Of a DNA stretch of 64,000 bases, positions 56,418-64,000 are shown piece after piece (within the stretch, counting starts at the first letter, position 1; each line of letters begins with the position of its first letter). The stretch lies in NCBI RefSeq assembly GCF_000334915.1, contig NZ_AMSF01000088.1, positions 1 to 64,000 of the forward strand, read 5' to 3'. The notes beneath the pieces are model-generated. The model searched no databases. It saw only the letters and a list, made by a program, of their open reading frames with translations, and had not been told where the DNA came from. Both the position numbers and the translations under genes were made by a program. Source of the stretch: Dyella ginsengisoli LA-4. GTDB taxonomy: Bacteria > Pseudomonadota > Gammaproteobacteria > Xanthomonadales > Rhodanobacteraceae.

Positions 56418-58103
56418 ATGCACAAGGGAAAGGCATGGACGGTGGCGACGCTCGGCGTGGCCGCCCTCGCTGCGGGCGATGCACTGTCGGGCTGGCTGAC
56501 GCTGCGTTTTCTCGATCTGGGAACGCAGACGCTGCGCTGGAACACCTACTACATCTACGTGCGAGCGCTGCACCTGCCGCAGGCGCAGCCTTATGCCGGA
56601 CGCATCCACGCGGCCGGCTGGCTTGGGTTCGGACTGCCGCTGCTGCTCTGGCTGGTCGCACTGTATTTCCTGTTGCGGTCGAAGCGCCCCTCCCTGCACG
56701 GCGACGCGCGCTTCGCCAAGGGTGGCGAGCTGTCCAGCCACGGGCTGTTCAAGCCGGCCGATGACGGCATCCTGGTCGGCAAGTTCCACGGCCGGCTGGT
56801 GCGGCTCAGCGGCCAGCAGTTCGTGATCCTCGCCGCGCCCACCCGTTCGGGCAAGGGCGTGGGCGTGGTCATCCCCAACCTGCTGGAATACCGCGAGTCG
56901 GTGGTGGTGCTGGACATCAAGCAGGAGAACTACGAACTCACCAGCGGCTGGCGTGCGGCGCAGGGCCAGGAAGTATTCCTGTTCAACCCGTTCGCCGAAG
57001 ACCGCCGCACCCATCGCTGGAATCCGCTCAGCTACGTCTCGAAAGATCCGGCCTTCCGCGTCTCGGACCTGATGAGCATCGCCGCGATGCTCTACCCGGA
57101 CGGTGCCGACGACCAGAAATTCTGGGTCAGCCAGGCACGCAACGCGTTCATGGCCTTCGCTCTGTTCCTGTTCGAGGCCTGGGACGACGCCGAGCGGCGT
57201 GGCGTGCCGGCGTCACTGCGCACCAAGCCCACCCTCGGCGAGATCTACCGGCTGTCCTCCGGCGACGGCACCGAGCTGAAGGCGTTCTACCAGCAGCTCG
57301 CCCAGCAGCCGTTCCTCGGCGGCAACGCGAAGTCCGCCTTTGCCAACCTGCTGTCGCAGGCGGCCGAGACCTTCGCCTCGATCCTGGGCACCTTCAAGGA
57401 ACCGCTGAACGCCTGGATCAACCCGGTGCTGGATGCAGCCACCAGCGCCGACGACTTCCTGCTCACCGACGTGCGCAAGAAGCGCATGACCATCTACATC
57501 GGCATCCAGCCCAACAAGCTGGCCGAGAGCCGGCTGATCGTGAACCTGTTCTTCAGCCAGCTGATCAACCTCAACACCCGCGAGCTGCCGCAGAACAACC
57601 CGGCGCTGAAGCACCAGTGCCTGCTGCTGATGGACGAGTTCACCTCGATCGGGCGGGTGGAGATCATCGCCTCGGCGGTGTCGTACATGGCCGGCTACAA
57701 CATCCGCCTGCTGCCGATCATCCAGAGCATGGCGCAACTGGATGCCACCTACGGCAAGGACGTCTCGCGCACGATGATCACCAACCACGCGCTGCAGATC
57801 GTCTACGCGCCGCGCGAACAGCAGGACGCCAACGACTACTCCGAGATGCTCGGCTACACCACGGTGCGCAAGCAGAACGTCACCCGCGGCCGCACCCGTG
57901 CCGACGTCTCGCGCAGCCACACCGAAGAGCGCCGCGCGCTGATGCTGCCGCAGGAGCTCAAGGCGATGGGCACGGGCAAGGAGGTGTTCTTCTACGAGGG
58001 CATCCCGCACCCGGTGAAGTGCGACAAGATCCGCTACTACCAGGACAAGCACTTCACGTCGCGCCTGTTGCCGAAAGTGATCATTCCGGAACTTACCGTG
58101 TAG
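56418..58103 (+). CDS. virD4: Type IV secretion coupling ATPase VirD4
   Basis: A 561-residue inner-membrane ATPase. Two N-terminal hydrophobic segments (near 8-26 and 66-86) are followed by FVILAAPTRSGKGVGVVIPN with Walker A at 141-147, and Walker B CLLLMDEFTSIG. The all-alpha domain between (NAFMAFALFLFEAWDDAERR) recruits substrates. In Xanthomonas this protein binds the XVIPCD domain of toxic effectors before transfer to other bacteria. It is first in the locus but ends at its own terminator. No effector gene is in the window. Confidence 0.95.
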   Translation: MHKGKAWTVATLGVAALAAGDALSGWLTLRFLDLGTQTLRWNTYYIYVRALHLPQAQPYAGRIHAAGWLGFGLPLLLWLVALYFLLRSKRPSLHGDARFAKGGELSSHGLFKPADDGILVGKFHGRLVRLSGQQFVILAAPTRSGKGVGVVIPNLLEYRESVVVLDIKQENYELTSGWRAAQGQEVFLFNPFAEDRRTHRWNPLSYVSKDPAFRVSDLMSIAAMLYPDGADDQKFWVSQARNAFMAFALFLFEAWDDAERRGVPASLRTKPTLGEIYRLSSGDGTELKAFYQQLAQQPFLGGNAKSAFANLLSQAAETFASILGTFKEPLNAWINPVLDAATSADDFLLTDVRKKRMTIYIGIQPNKLAESRLIVNLFFSQLINLNTRELPQNNPALKHQCLLLMDEFTSIGRVEIIASAVSYMAGYNIRLLPIIQSMAQLDATYGKDVSRTMITNHALQIVYAPREQQDANDYSEMLGYTTVRKQNVTRGRTRADVSRSHTEERRALMLPQELKAMGTGKEVFFYEGIPHPVKCDKIRYYQDKHFTSRLLPKVIIPELTV

Positions 58104-58116
58104 CGCGTCTTCGCGT

Positions 58117-58149
58117 AGGCGTCGGCTGACGCGATATCGGCCGACGCCT
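58117..58149 (+). terminator. Intrinsic terminator of virD4
   Basis: AGGCGTCGGC (58117-58126) pairs perfectly with GCCGACGCCT (58140-58149) around a 13-base loop, followed by CACTTTTCCC. It starts 13 bases after the virD4 stop. It separates virD4 transcription from the virB operon. Confidence 0.75.
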
Positions 58150-58914
58150 CACTTTTCCCGCCGATGAGACGGGTCTGCGGACACGGCAGATGTGAACGAC
58201 ATCGCAGAATCGCAGATCCATGGCGCGGCCAATCGGGCCTCCGACACCCCGCTCCTGACGTGACCCGCCGCACAGTTCACGACTGCAACAAAGCCAGCGT
58301 GCATGGGCATTCAGGGCCGCCAACAGAGGCATCTTCGACACCTGCGCACATCCCGGAAGCCCTTGCCGCACAGGCGTTCCCGCGCACATGACGGCTCCGT
58401 GTCAGTCCGCGGAATCGCCGCTTGCGACGGATCGATCAAACGATCGATCGGTTGACGGTGAAACGCACTCCCAGGAAATTTTCAAGCAGGATTTTCCTAT
58501 TGGCAGGGCGCATCGCTTTTGGCAAAAATTTTCCACGGATGGTCCGGCCATCCACAGGGGGCGCACTCCGTATCACCTTGATCTGGTGACGCGTATCCGG
58601 CATCGGATCGGCGAGGAGGGCGTCGCAGGAAGCAACTCCCCAGGGTAGATACCCGAGGATCGCCATGGAACAGGCAGCACGTGGCGGTGGCAGACAGCCA
58701 CCCTTATCCCCATGCACTCCAGCCGTCGTGCCTCCGCGCGACGCGCTCGCCCCTTGTCCATCGAATTCGATCCCCCCCGCACTCGGACCGTTTTGACGCA
58801 GCCGGATATCACCGGCATGCCAGGCAGGAATCACGCAGGATGCGCTTGATCTTCGAACCCCGGGTGGATGCCACCCTTTTTCACAGTGCGGTCAACGATC
58901 GCCGGGCGGCGTGC
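58150..58914 (+). promoter_or_regulatory. About 0.76-kb upstream region of the virB operon
   Basis: No convincing gene; an 86-codon frame at 58388-58648 has no recognisable feature. Bases 58430-58560 are clearly more AT-rich than the surroundings. A TTGACG at 58452-58457 with GAAATT at 58475-58480 (17-base spacer) is the best promoter-like pair, just after the self-complementary CGATCGATCG. This is the expected place of the virB promoter. Confidence 0.45.
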
Positions 58915-59382
58915 ATGCGTGCCGCGGACCACCCGCGCGCGTTCGGATCGTTCGCGCGCCGGACCGCAGCCAGCGCGCTGGCGGTGGCCGTGCTCTGTCT
59001 CGCCGGATGCGGCACGCAGCCTCCGCGCGACTTTCGCGGATCGTGGAAGCCGGTCAATCGATTCCAGACCCGGCCCACCGAAATCCCGCTCGAGCGCCCG
59101 TACACGTTCTACGCCGCACCGATGGACGAGACGCTGCGCAGCATGCTCGAGCGCTGGTCGAAAGACACCGGTCGCACGCTGGACTACCGGCTGGATTACG
59201 ACATCACCCTGTATCGGCCAGTGGCCGGCATCCACACACCGGACCTGGCCCGGGCGGCAGAGCAGCTGAACACGATCTACGCCGCGCAAGGCGTGCAGGT
59301 CGTGGGCCAGCCGCGACGGATCCTGGTCGAGGCTGCCGCCGGCAAGACCGCTTCAGCAGGCCGATCAGGAGCACGCCCATGA
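58915..59382 (+). CDS. virB7: VirB7-like outer-membrane lipoprotein with N0-type domain
   Basis: A 155-residue lipoprotein; the lipobox LAGC places the lipidated Cys at residue 32. After a linker, residues about 55-135 form an N0-like domain (YAAPMDETLRSMLERWSKDTG, DLARAAEQLNTIYAAQGVQVV), as in VirB7 of the Xanthomonas killing system and unlike the short VirB7 of Agrobacterium. ATG 58840 has a better ribosome-binding sequence but would give a 57-residue signal region; ATG 58915 gives a normal length. It forms the outer-membrane core with VirB9 and VirB10. Confidence 0.8.
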   Translation: MRAADHPRAFGSFARRTAASALAVAVLCLAGCGTQPPRDFRGSWKPVNRFQTRPTEIPLERPYTFYAAPMDETLRSMLERWSKDTGRTLDYRLDYDITLYRPVAGIHTPDLARAAEQLNTIYAAQGVQVVGQPRRILVEAAAGKTASAGRSGARP

Positions 59383-59426
59383 CACCGCTGCGCCAACGCC
59401 TCCGGATCACGGAAGCTGACCAATGA
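59379..59426 (+). CDS. 15-codon micro reading frame bridging virB7 and virB8
   Basis: The frame encodes MTPLRQRLRITEADQ. Its ATG overlaps the virB7 stop (ATGA at 59379-59382) and its TGA overlaps the virB8 ATG (ATGA at 59423-59426), so three frames tile without a free base. It may couple virB8 translation to virB7. Whether a peptide is made or matters is unknown; the arrangement may also be chance. Confidence 0.45.
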   Translation: MTPLRQRLRITEADQ

Positions 59427-60289
59427 CGATGAAGAAGTCCCCCACGCCAGCGATCGACAAAGCCGTCGCGCGGTCGGTGAATTTCGAACTGACCATCGCC
59501 GACATCGCACGTCGCAGCGAGCGGCGTGCCTGGATGGTGGCGTTCTGCGCCATCGGCATGTCGCTGATCCTCGCCGGCGGCTACTTCTACATGCTTCCGC
59601 TCAAGCAGAAAGTGCCCTACCTGGTGATGGCCGATGCCTATACCGGCACCGCCACGGTGGCGCATCTCGTCGGCAACTTCGGCCCTCACGGCATCACCGC
59701 GAACGAGGCGATCAACCGCAGCAATGTCGCCCACTTCGTGCTGGCACGCGAATCGTACGACCTGGCCATGCTCAACCTCGGCGACTGGAAGACCGTGCAG
59801 ACCATGGCCTCCCCGGGCGTAAAGGCCGCCTACATGGCGGAGTACTCCTCGCAGAACCCGGACAGTCTTTTCAAGCAGTACGGCAAGGACCGCGCGATCC
59901 GCATCCGGCTGCTCAGCATCGTGCTGCTCGACTCCGGCCCGGGGCGCCCGCCGCGCGGCGCCACCGTCCGCTTCCAGCGCAGCCTGTACGACAAGGGCAC
60001 CGGCGCAACCCATCCGATGGACAACAAGATCGCCACGCTGGAATTCACCTATAAGCCGAACCTGGAAATGGATGACCAGAGCCGCATCGAGAATCCACTC
60101 GGCTTCTGGGTCACCAGCTACCGCGTCGACAACGACTATGCCTCGGCACCTCCCCCCGAGGTCGCTGCCGCGCCGGTGCCCACCACGGTCGAGTCCGTTC
60201 CGTCGCCGGCGACCTCCGCACCGCCGGTGTCGGCGGCAACGGGGCCGGCCATGACACCTCCCACGGCAACCACGGGGACGACCCACTGA
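59423..60289 (+). CDS. virB8: Type IV secretion inner-membrane protein VirB8
   Basis: A 288-residue bitopic protein: short cytoplasmic part (FELTIADIARRSERRAWMV), one helix (FCAIGMSLILAGGYFYML) and a periplasmic NTF2-like domain (AINRSNVAHFVLARESYDL, NPLGFWVTSYRVDNDY). The last 50 residues are an Ala/Pro/Thr-rich tail, longer than in Agrobacterium VirB8. It assembles the inner-membrane arches of the machine. A GGAAG lies nine bases upstream of ATG 59423, inside the micro-frame. Confidence 0.93.
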   Translation: MTMKKSPTPAIDKAVARSVNFELTIADIARRSERRAWMVAFCAIGMSLILAGGYFYMLPLKQKVPYLVMADAYTGTATVAHLVGNFGPHGITANEAINRSNVAHFVLARESYDLAMLNLGDWKTVQTMASPGVKAAYMAEYSSQNPDSLFKQYGKDRAIRIRLLSIVLLDSGPGRPPRGATVRFQRSLYDKGTGATHPMDNKIATLEFTYKPNLEMDDQSRIENPLGFWVTSYRVDNDYASAPPPEVAAAPVPTTVESVPSPATSAPPVSAATGPAMTPPTATTGTTH

Positions 60290-61059
60290 TGAATCGGCCT
60301 CTGCCATGGTGTCTGCTCGCGGCACCGATCCTTGCCCTGCTGGTGGCTGCACCATCGGCGAGCGCCCAGGCGCTGCAGACCTACGACTATCAGCCCGACC
60401 GCATCTACCCCGTGCGCACCGGGCTGGGCATCACCACCCAGATCGAACTGAGCCCGAGCGAGAAGATCCTCGACTACAGCACCGGCTTCAGCAGCGGCTG
60501 GGAGCTGACCCGACGCGACAACGTCTTCTACCTCAAGCCAAAGAACGTCGACGTGGACACCAACATGATGGTCCGCACGGCGACGCACTCGTACATCTTC
60601 GAGCTGAAGGTGGTGGCCACCGACTGGAAGACGCTGGACCAGGCGCGCCGTGCCGGCGTGCAGTACAAGATCACCTTCAAGTACCCGGACGACACCAGCT
60701 TCGCGGCAGCCAAGAAGCAGCAGGAGAACGCGTCCGCGCAGAGTGCCGCACTGGTGCCGGGGCGCAGCTACAACTTCGACTACGACTACGCCACACGCAC
60801 CGCGAAGAAGGCGCCCTGGCTGGTGCCGGTCAACGTCTACGACGATGGCCGCTTCACCTACATCCGCATGAGCGACATGAAGGCATTCCCGACCGGTGAC
60901 TTCCCGGCGGTCTTCATGCGCGAGACAGAGCACGGCGAGGACTCGCTCGTGAACACCACCGTGGAAGGCAACACGATCATCGTCCACGGCACCTACGCCT
61001 ATCTGGTGATCCGGCACGGCGACTACGTCGTGGGCCTGCGAAGGAACGTGAAGAAGTGA
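60289..61059 (+). CDS. virB9: Type IV secretion core protein VirB9
   Basis: A 256-residue periplasmic protein with signal peptide 1-26 (LLVAAPSASA). Text typical of VirB9/CagX is DRIYPVRTGLGITTQIELSPSEKI, NVFYLKPKNVDVDTNMMV and, in the C-terminal domain, VYDDGRFTYIRMSDMKAFPT. Its C-terminal domain joins VirB7 in the outer-membrane layer. Start overlaps the virB8 stop (TGATG) and stop overlaps the virB10 start (GTGA). Confidence 0.95.
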   Translation: MNRPLPWCLLAAPILALLVAAPSASAQALQTYDYQPDRIYPVRTGLGITTQIELSPSEKILDYSTGFSSGWELTRRDNVFYLKPKNVDVDTNMMVRTATHSYIFELKVVATDWKTLDQARRAGVQYKITFKYPDDTSFAAAKKQQENASAQSAALVPGRSYNFDYDYATRTAKKAPWLVPVNVYDDGRFTYIRMSDMKAFPTGDFPAVFMRETEHGEDSLVNTTVEGNTIIVHGTYAYLVIRHGDYVVGLRRNVKK

Positions 61060-62231
61060 GCGCCCAAACACCCCATGAGCCCGGCGACGAGCACGGGCAC
61101 GAAGCACCGACGGACCCGCGGCACGATCCGGTAGCCGGCAACCCCTACGCCAGCCACTACCAGCAGCGCGTCGAGGAACCGGATCTGGACGCCGGCGCCC
61201 CGCAACTGCGTACCGCGGAACTGCGGCGCATGAATCGCCGCGCGCTGTTCCTGCTGGCCGCCGTCGTGCTGCTGTTGCTGATGGTCGCCTACTGGATGAT
61301 CCAGAGCGCGATGACCCCGCGCGAGCGGCCCAAGACGCGCGAGGAAAAAGTCACCGTCGCCGAAGCTCCCGCGGCGGTGGCGCTGCCGCAGCTGCCCCGG
61401 CCGGCGCCCGCGCCCGTGGCGGCAGCCCAGCCGATTCCCCTGATGCCGCCGCCGCGCGCACCCGCGTTGCCGCGTACGCCCGCCGCACAGGCGCCGCAGG
61501 AACCCAGCCTGGTCCAGCGCCGCATTGCCGCCGCCGAGGCTGGCGAGGCCGCGCCGCCAACGATTCCGGCAGCGCTTCCTTCTGCGGGCAATGGCCTGCC
61601 GGGCAGTGCCGATTCGGAGATCACCAGCGCCCAGCCGCTGACCAAGCCGGATACGCTGATGCAACGCGGCACCTATATCCGCTGCGTGCTGGAGACGCGG
61701 ATCATCTCCGACATCTCCGGCTACAGCACCTGCCTGGTGACCGAGCCGGTGTACTCGTTCAACGGGCACACGCTGCTGTTGCCGAAGGGCTCGAAGATCC
61801 TGGGCTCGTACCAGAAGAACCAGAGTCAGCGACGCGTCGAAGTGGTGTGGGACCGCATCATCACCCCGACCGGCATCGACGTGAACATGAAGAGCCCGGG
61901 CATCGACAACCTGGGCGGCGCCGGCCTGCCCGGCCAGTACGACGCGCACTGGGGCAGCCGCATCGGCGCGGCCCTGCTGATCAGCATGCTCAGCGATGCG
62001 TTCAAGTACGAAGCCGCCAAGCACGGCCCGACCACCACCACCATCAGCAACGGCTACGTCACCCAGGAGCCGTTCGAAAGCAATACCGCCCGCACCGTGC
62101 AGAACCTGGCCGACCAGGCCGTGCGCGAAGCGGCGAACCGCCCGCCGACCGTGACCATCAACCAGGGCACCGTCATCTACGTCTACGTCGCCAAGGACGT
62201 CGACTTCAGCGGCGTGGTCGCGCGGTTCTGA
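61056..62231 (+). CDS. virB10: Type IV secretion channel protein VirB10
   Basis: A 391-residue protein starting at GTG. A cytoplasmic head of about 60 residues, a helix (RALFLLAAVVLLLLMVAYWMI), a Pro/Ala-rich periplasmic stretch (about 105-150) and the TrbI/VirB10 beta-barrel domain (GTYIRCVLETRIISDISGYS, LPKGSKILGSYQ, AHWGSRIGAALLISMLSDAF) are in the usual order. It spans both membranes and forms the outer-membrane pore cap, sensing ATP use by VirD4 and VirB11. It ends ten bases before virB11. Confidence 0.95.
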   Translation: MSAQTPHEPGDEHGHEAPTDPRHDPVAGNPYASHYQQRVEEPDLDAGAPQLRTAELRRMNRRALFLLAAVVLLLLMVAYWMIQSAMTPRERPKTREEKVTVAEAPAAVALPQLPRPAPAPVAAAQPIPLMPPPRAPALPRTPAAQAPQEPSLVQRRIAAAEAGEAAPPTIPAALPSAGNGLPGSADSEITSAQPLTKPDTLMQRGTYIRCVLETRIISDISGYSTCLVTEPVYSFNGHTLLLPKGSKILGSYQKNQSQRRVEVVWDRIITPTGIDVNMKSPGIDNLGGAGLPGQYDAHWGSRIGAALLISMLSDAFKYEAAKHGPTTTTISNGYVTQEPFESNTARTVQNLADQAVREAANRPPTVTINQGTVIYVYVAKDVDFSGVVARF

Positions 62232-62241
62232 GGAGCAGGTC

Positions 62242-63273
62242 ATGGACGACCGGATGGCAGCCATCTCCAGCGACTTTCTCGACTACCAGTACGAGGTGCT
62301 GGGGCTGCGCGAGTTCATGGCCTCGCCGGACGTCACCGAGATCTGCATCAACCAGCCGGGCGAGATCTACCTCGAGCGCCGCGGCGGATGGCACCGGGTG
62401 GAGGTGCCTTCCCTCACGTTCGAGCGCGCGCGGCAGTTCTGCACCGCGGTGATCAACGAGAGCAATACCGGGCAGCGCATCACCGACGTGGACCCGGTGG
62501 TCTCGCTCACCTTCCCCACCGGCCAGCGCGCGCAGTTCGTGATCCCGCCGGCCTGCGAGGCCGGCCGGGTCTCGATCACCATCCGGCTGCCGTCCAAACA
62601 GCTGCGCACTCTGGAGCAATACCAGTCCGACGGCTTCTTCGATGAGATCGTCGAGGTGCAGCAGGGTATCGGCGAGCAGGACAGCGAACTGCTCGAGCTG
62701 CGCGCCGGGCGCCGCTACGCCGAGTTCTTCCAGAAAGCCGTGCTCAACAAAAAGAACATCGTGGTATCCGGCGCTACCGGCAGCGGCAAGACCACCTTCA
62801 TGAAGTCGCTGGTCAACCATATTCCCGCCGACGAGCGGCTGGTGACGATCGAGGACGCGCGCGAACTGTTCATCGCGCAGCCGAACGTGGTGCACCTGCT
62901 CTATTCCAAGGGCGGTCAGAGCGCGAGCAACGTGACCGCCAAGAGCTGCATGGAAGCCTGCCTGCGCATGAAGCCGGACCGCATCATCCTGGCCGAGCTG
63001 CGCGGCGACGAATCGTTCTACTTCATCCGCAATTGCGCCTCGGGTCACCCTGGCTCGATCACCAGCTGCCACGCCGGCAGCACCGAGCAGACCTGGGACC
63101 AGCTCGCACTGATGGTGAAGGCCTCCACCGAGGGCGCCGGGCTGGAGTTCGACACGATCAAGCGCCTGCTGCGCATGACGATCGACATCGTCGTGCACAT
63201 CAAGGCCCACGCGGGGCGCCGCTGCATCACCGGCATCGACTTCGATCCCGGCCGCGTGGCCACGGGCCACTGA
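62242..63273 (+). CDS. virB11: Type IV secretion ATPase VirB11
   Basis: A 343-residue hexameric traffic ATPase of the GspE superfamily. Walker A is GATGSGKTT at 177-185, Asp box TIEDARELF, Walker B RIILAELRGDE and His box GHPGSITSCHAGS, all intact. The N-terminal domain (VLGLREFMASPDVTEICINQPGEI) is typical. It works with VirB4 at the base of the channel. GAGGAGCAGGTC precedes ATG 62242. Confidence 0.96.
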   Translation: MDDRMAAISSDFLDYQYEVLGLREFMASPDVTEICINQPGEIYLERRGGWHRVEVPSLTFERARQFCTAVINESNTGQRITDVDPVVSLTFPTGQRAQFVIPPACEAGRVSITIRLPSKQLRTLEQYQSDGFFDEIVEVQQGIGEQDSELLELRAGRRYAEFFQKAVLNKKNIVVSGATGSGKTTFMKSLVNHIPADERLVTIEDARELFIAQPNVVHLLYSKGGQSASNVTAKSCMEACLRMKPDRIILAELRGDESFYFIRNCASGHPGSITSCHAGSTEQTWDQLALMVKASTEGAGLEFDTIKRLLRMTIDIVVHIKAHAGRRCITGIDFDPGRVATGH

Positions 63274-63290
63274 GAACCAAGGACTTCTTC

Positions 63291-64000
63291 ATGTTCGCCG
63301 GAATCGACCTTGCGATGTGCCCCAACCTTGCCGTCCCGGCCGAGGTGATGCAGCACGTCGCCGAGGTGGAATCGGGCAACAATCCCTTCGCCATCGGCGT
63401 AGTGGGTGGACGGCTGCAGCGCCAGCCACGCAACCTGGCCGAAGCGACGGCCACCGCGCGCATGCTGGAGAGGCGGGGATACAACTATTCGCTGGGGATC
63501 GCCCAGGTGAACCGCGCCAACCTGGGGCATTACGGACTGGACACCTACGCCAAGGCCTTCGATCGCTGCAGCAACCTGCAGGCGGGCGCCAGCATCCTCG
63601 CCGACTGCTACGCCCGCGCCCGGGGCGACTGGGGCAAGGCGTTCAGCTGTTACTACTCGGGAAATTTCGTCACCGGCTACCGCGACGGCTACGTACAGCG
63701 GGTATACGCCTCGATGGCCGCGCCCGGCGACCGTCGCGATGGTGGGAACGCCATCCCGCTCGCACCGGGCGAGCCCGCCCGTCGACGCACGGATGGGCGG
63801 CCGGATCCTGCGCCCAGCCGCCTCGTCGCCTTCCGCAGCGTGGCGATGGATATGGCCGCCACGGCCGTCGTATCGAAGGTCGCCCGGCAGTCAATGACAC
63901 CTGCGGCCGATGTCCACGGAGGCAGCAGCGCGCCTGTAGCGGCCGTTACGCCCACTCCGACCCCGCCGGTCGTCGCACGACCTGCCGGGGCGCCGACCGA
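63291..64000 (+). CDS. virB1: VirB1 lytic transglycosylase, cut by the window end
   Basis: At least 236 codons, open to the last base. The SLT domain begins with VMQHVAEVESGNNPFAIGVV, where the Glu before SG is the catalytic acid, followed by NYSLGIAQVNRANLGHYG, CSNLQAGASILADCYARA and AFSCYYSGNFVTGY. After residue 140 it becomes Ala/Pro/Arg-rich. The enzyme opens peptidoglycan locally for assembly of the secretion channel. AAGGA precedes ATG 63291. No obvious signal peptide is seen. Order virB11-virB1 is that of Xanthomonas. Confidence 0.9.
   Translation, partial: MFAGIDLAMCPNLAVPAEVMQHVAEVESGNNPFAIGVVGGRLQRQPRNLAEATATARMLERRGYNYSLGIAQVNRANLGHYGLDTYAKAFDRCSNLQAGASILADCYARARGDWGKAFSCYYSGNFVTGYRDGYVQRVYASMAAPGDRRDGGNAIPLAPGEPARRRTDGRPDPAPSRLVAFRSVAMDMAATAVVSKVARQSMTPAADVHGGSSAPVAAVTPTPTPPVVARPAGAPT

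Noticed and set aside
58388-58648. 86-codon frame in the virD4-virB7 gap
   Set aside because: No signal peptide, domain, or ribosome-binding site; composition looks non-coding.

Overview
The window is GC-rich DNA from a gammaproteobacterium, most likely of the Xanthomonadales (Lysobacterales), family Rhodanobacteraceae or a close relative. Three things point there. The type II secretion operon has the xps order E-F-G-H-I-J-K-L-M-N-D. The type IV secretion locus has the order virD4-virB7-B8-B9-B10-B11-B1 with an N0-type VirB7, as in the bacteria-killing systems of Xanthomonas and Stenotrophomonas. Start and stop codons overlap throughout (ATGA, GTGA, TGATG). No rRNA, tRNA, CRISPR array, insertion sequence or prophage was seen.

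Layout. 1-5.0 kb: end of a chaperone-usher fimbrial operon (chaperone, usher, two-domain tip subunit) facing a tiny pilin-like gene. 5.1-18.2 kb: housekeeping and envelope genes (ferredoxin reductase, YadG/YadH-type ABC exporter, RluF, a 71-residue protein ending in a heme motif, a flavoprotein, an M28 peptidase, a GGDEF-EAL protein, a DUF2167-type protein, HrpB). 18.3-29.3 kb: complete eleven-gene xps operon on the minus strand. 29.6-33.2 kb: TatD, RluE, an exported methyltransferase-like protein, a NYN-domain protein, an SRPBCC protein.

33.5-56.3 kb is rich in one-carbon metabolism. A minus-strand operon xoxF-xoxJ-xoxG-frmA-gfa-TonB receptor encodes a lanthanide-type (Asp-Tyr-Asp) PQQ methanol dehydrogenase, its periplasmic binding protein, a diheme cytochrome, glutathione-dependent formaldehyde oxidation and an outer-membrane receptor. 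A bacterial enhancer-binding protein gene faces the operon's far end, and a near-consensus sigma-54 promoter lies upstream of xoxF. About 6 kb further, an OFA-family transporter is followed by fdsG-fdsB-fdsA-fdsD, an NAD-dependent formate dehydrogenase. Together they give methanol to formaldehyde to S-hydroxymethylglutathione to S-formylglutathione, then formate to CO2 plus NADH. S-formylglutathione hydrolase, FdsC and PQQ biosynthesis genes are not in the window. Between the two blocks lie an aldo/keto reductase, a degenerate TraB/GumN protein, a Tat-exported class A beta-lactamase and monomeric isocitrate dehydrogenase.

56.4-64 kb: type IV secretion locus. virD4 ends at its own terminator. 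After about 0.8 kb of apparently non-coding DNA comes virB7-B8-B9-B10-B11-B1, cut by the window end within virB1. A 15-codon reading frame bridges virB7 and virB8 exactly, with ATGA at both ends.

The least expected observations are the sigma-54 promoter and candidate activator sites upstream of xoxF, the regulator's GAFTDA loop, the cytochrome fusion, the hairpins between operon genes, the virB7/virB8 micro-frame, and a 27-bp perfect inverted repeat between yadH and rluF.
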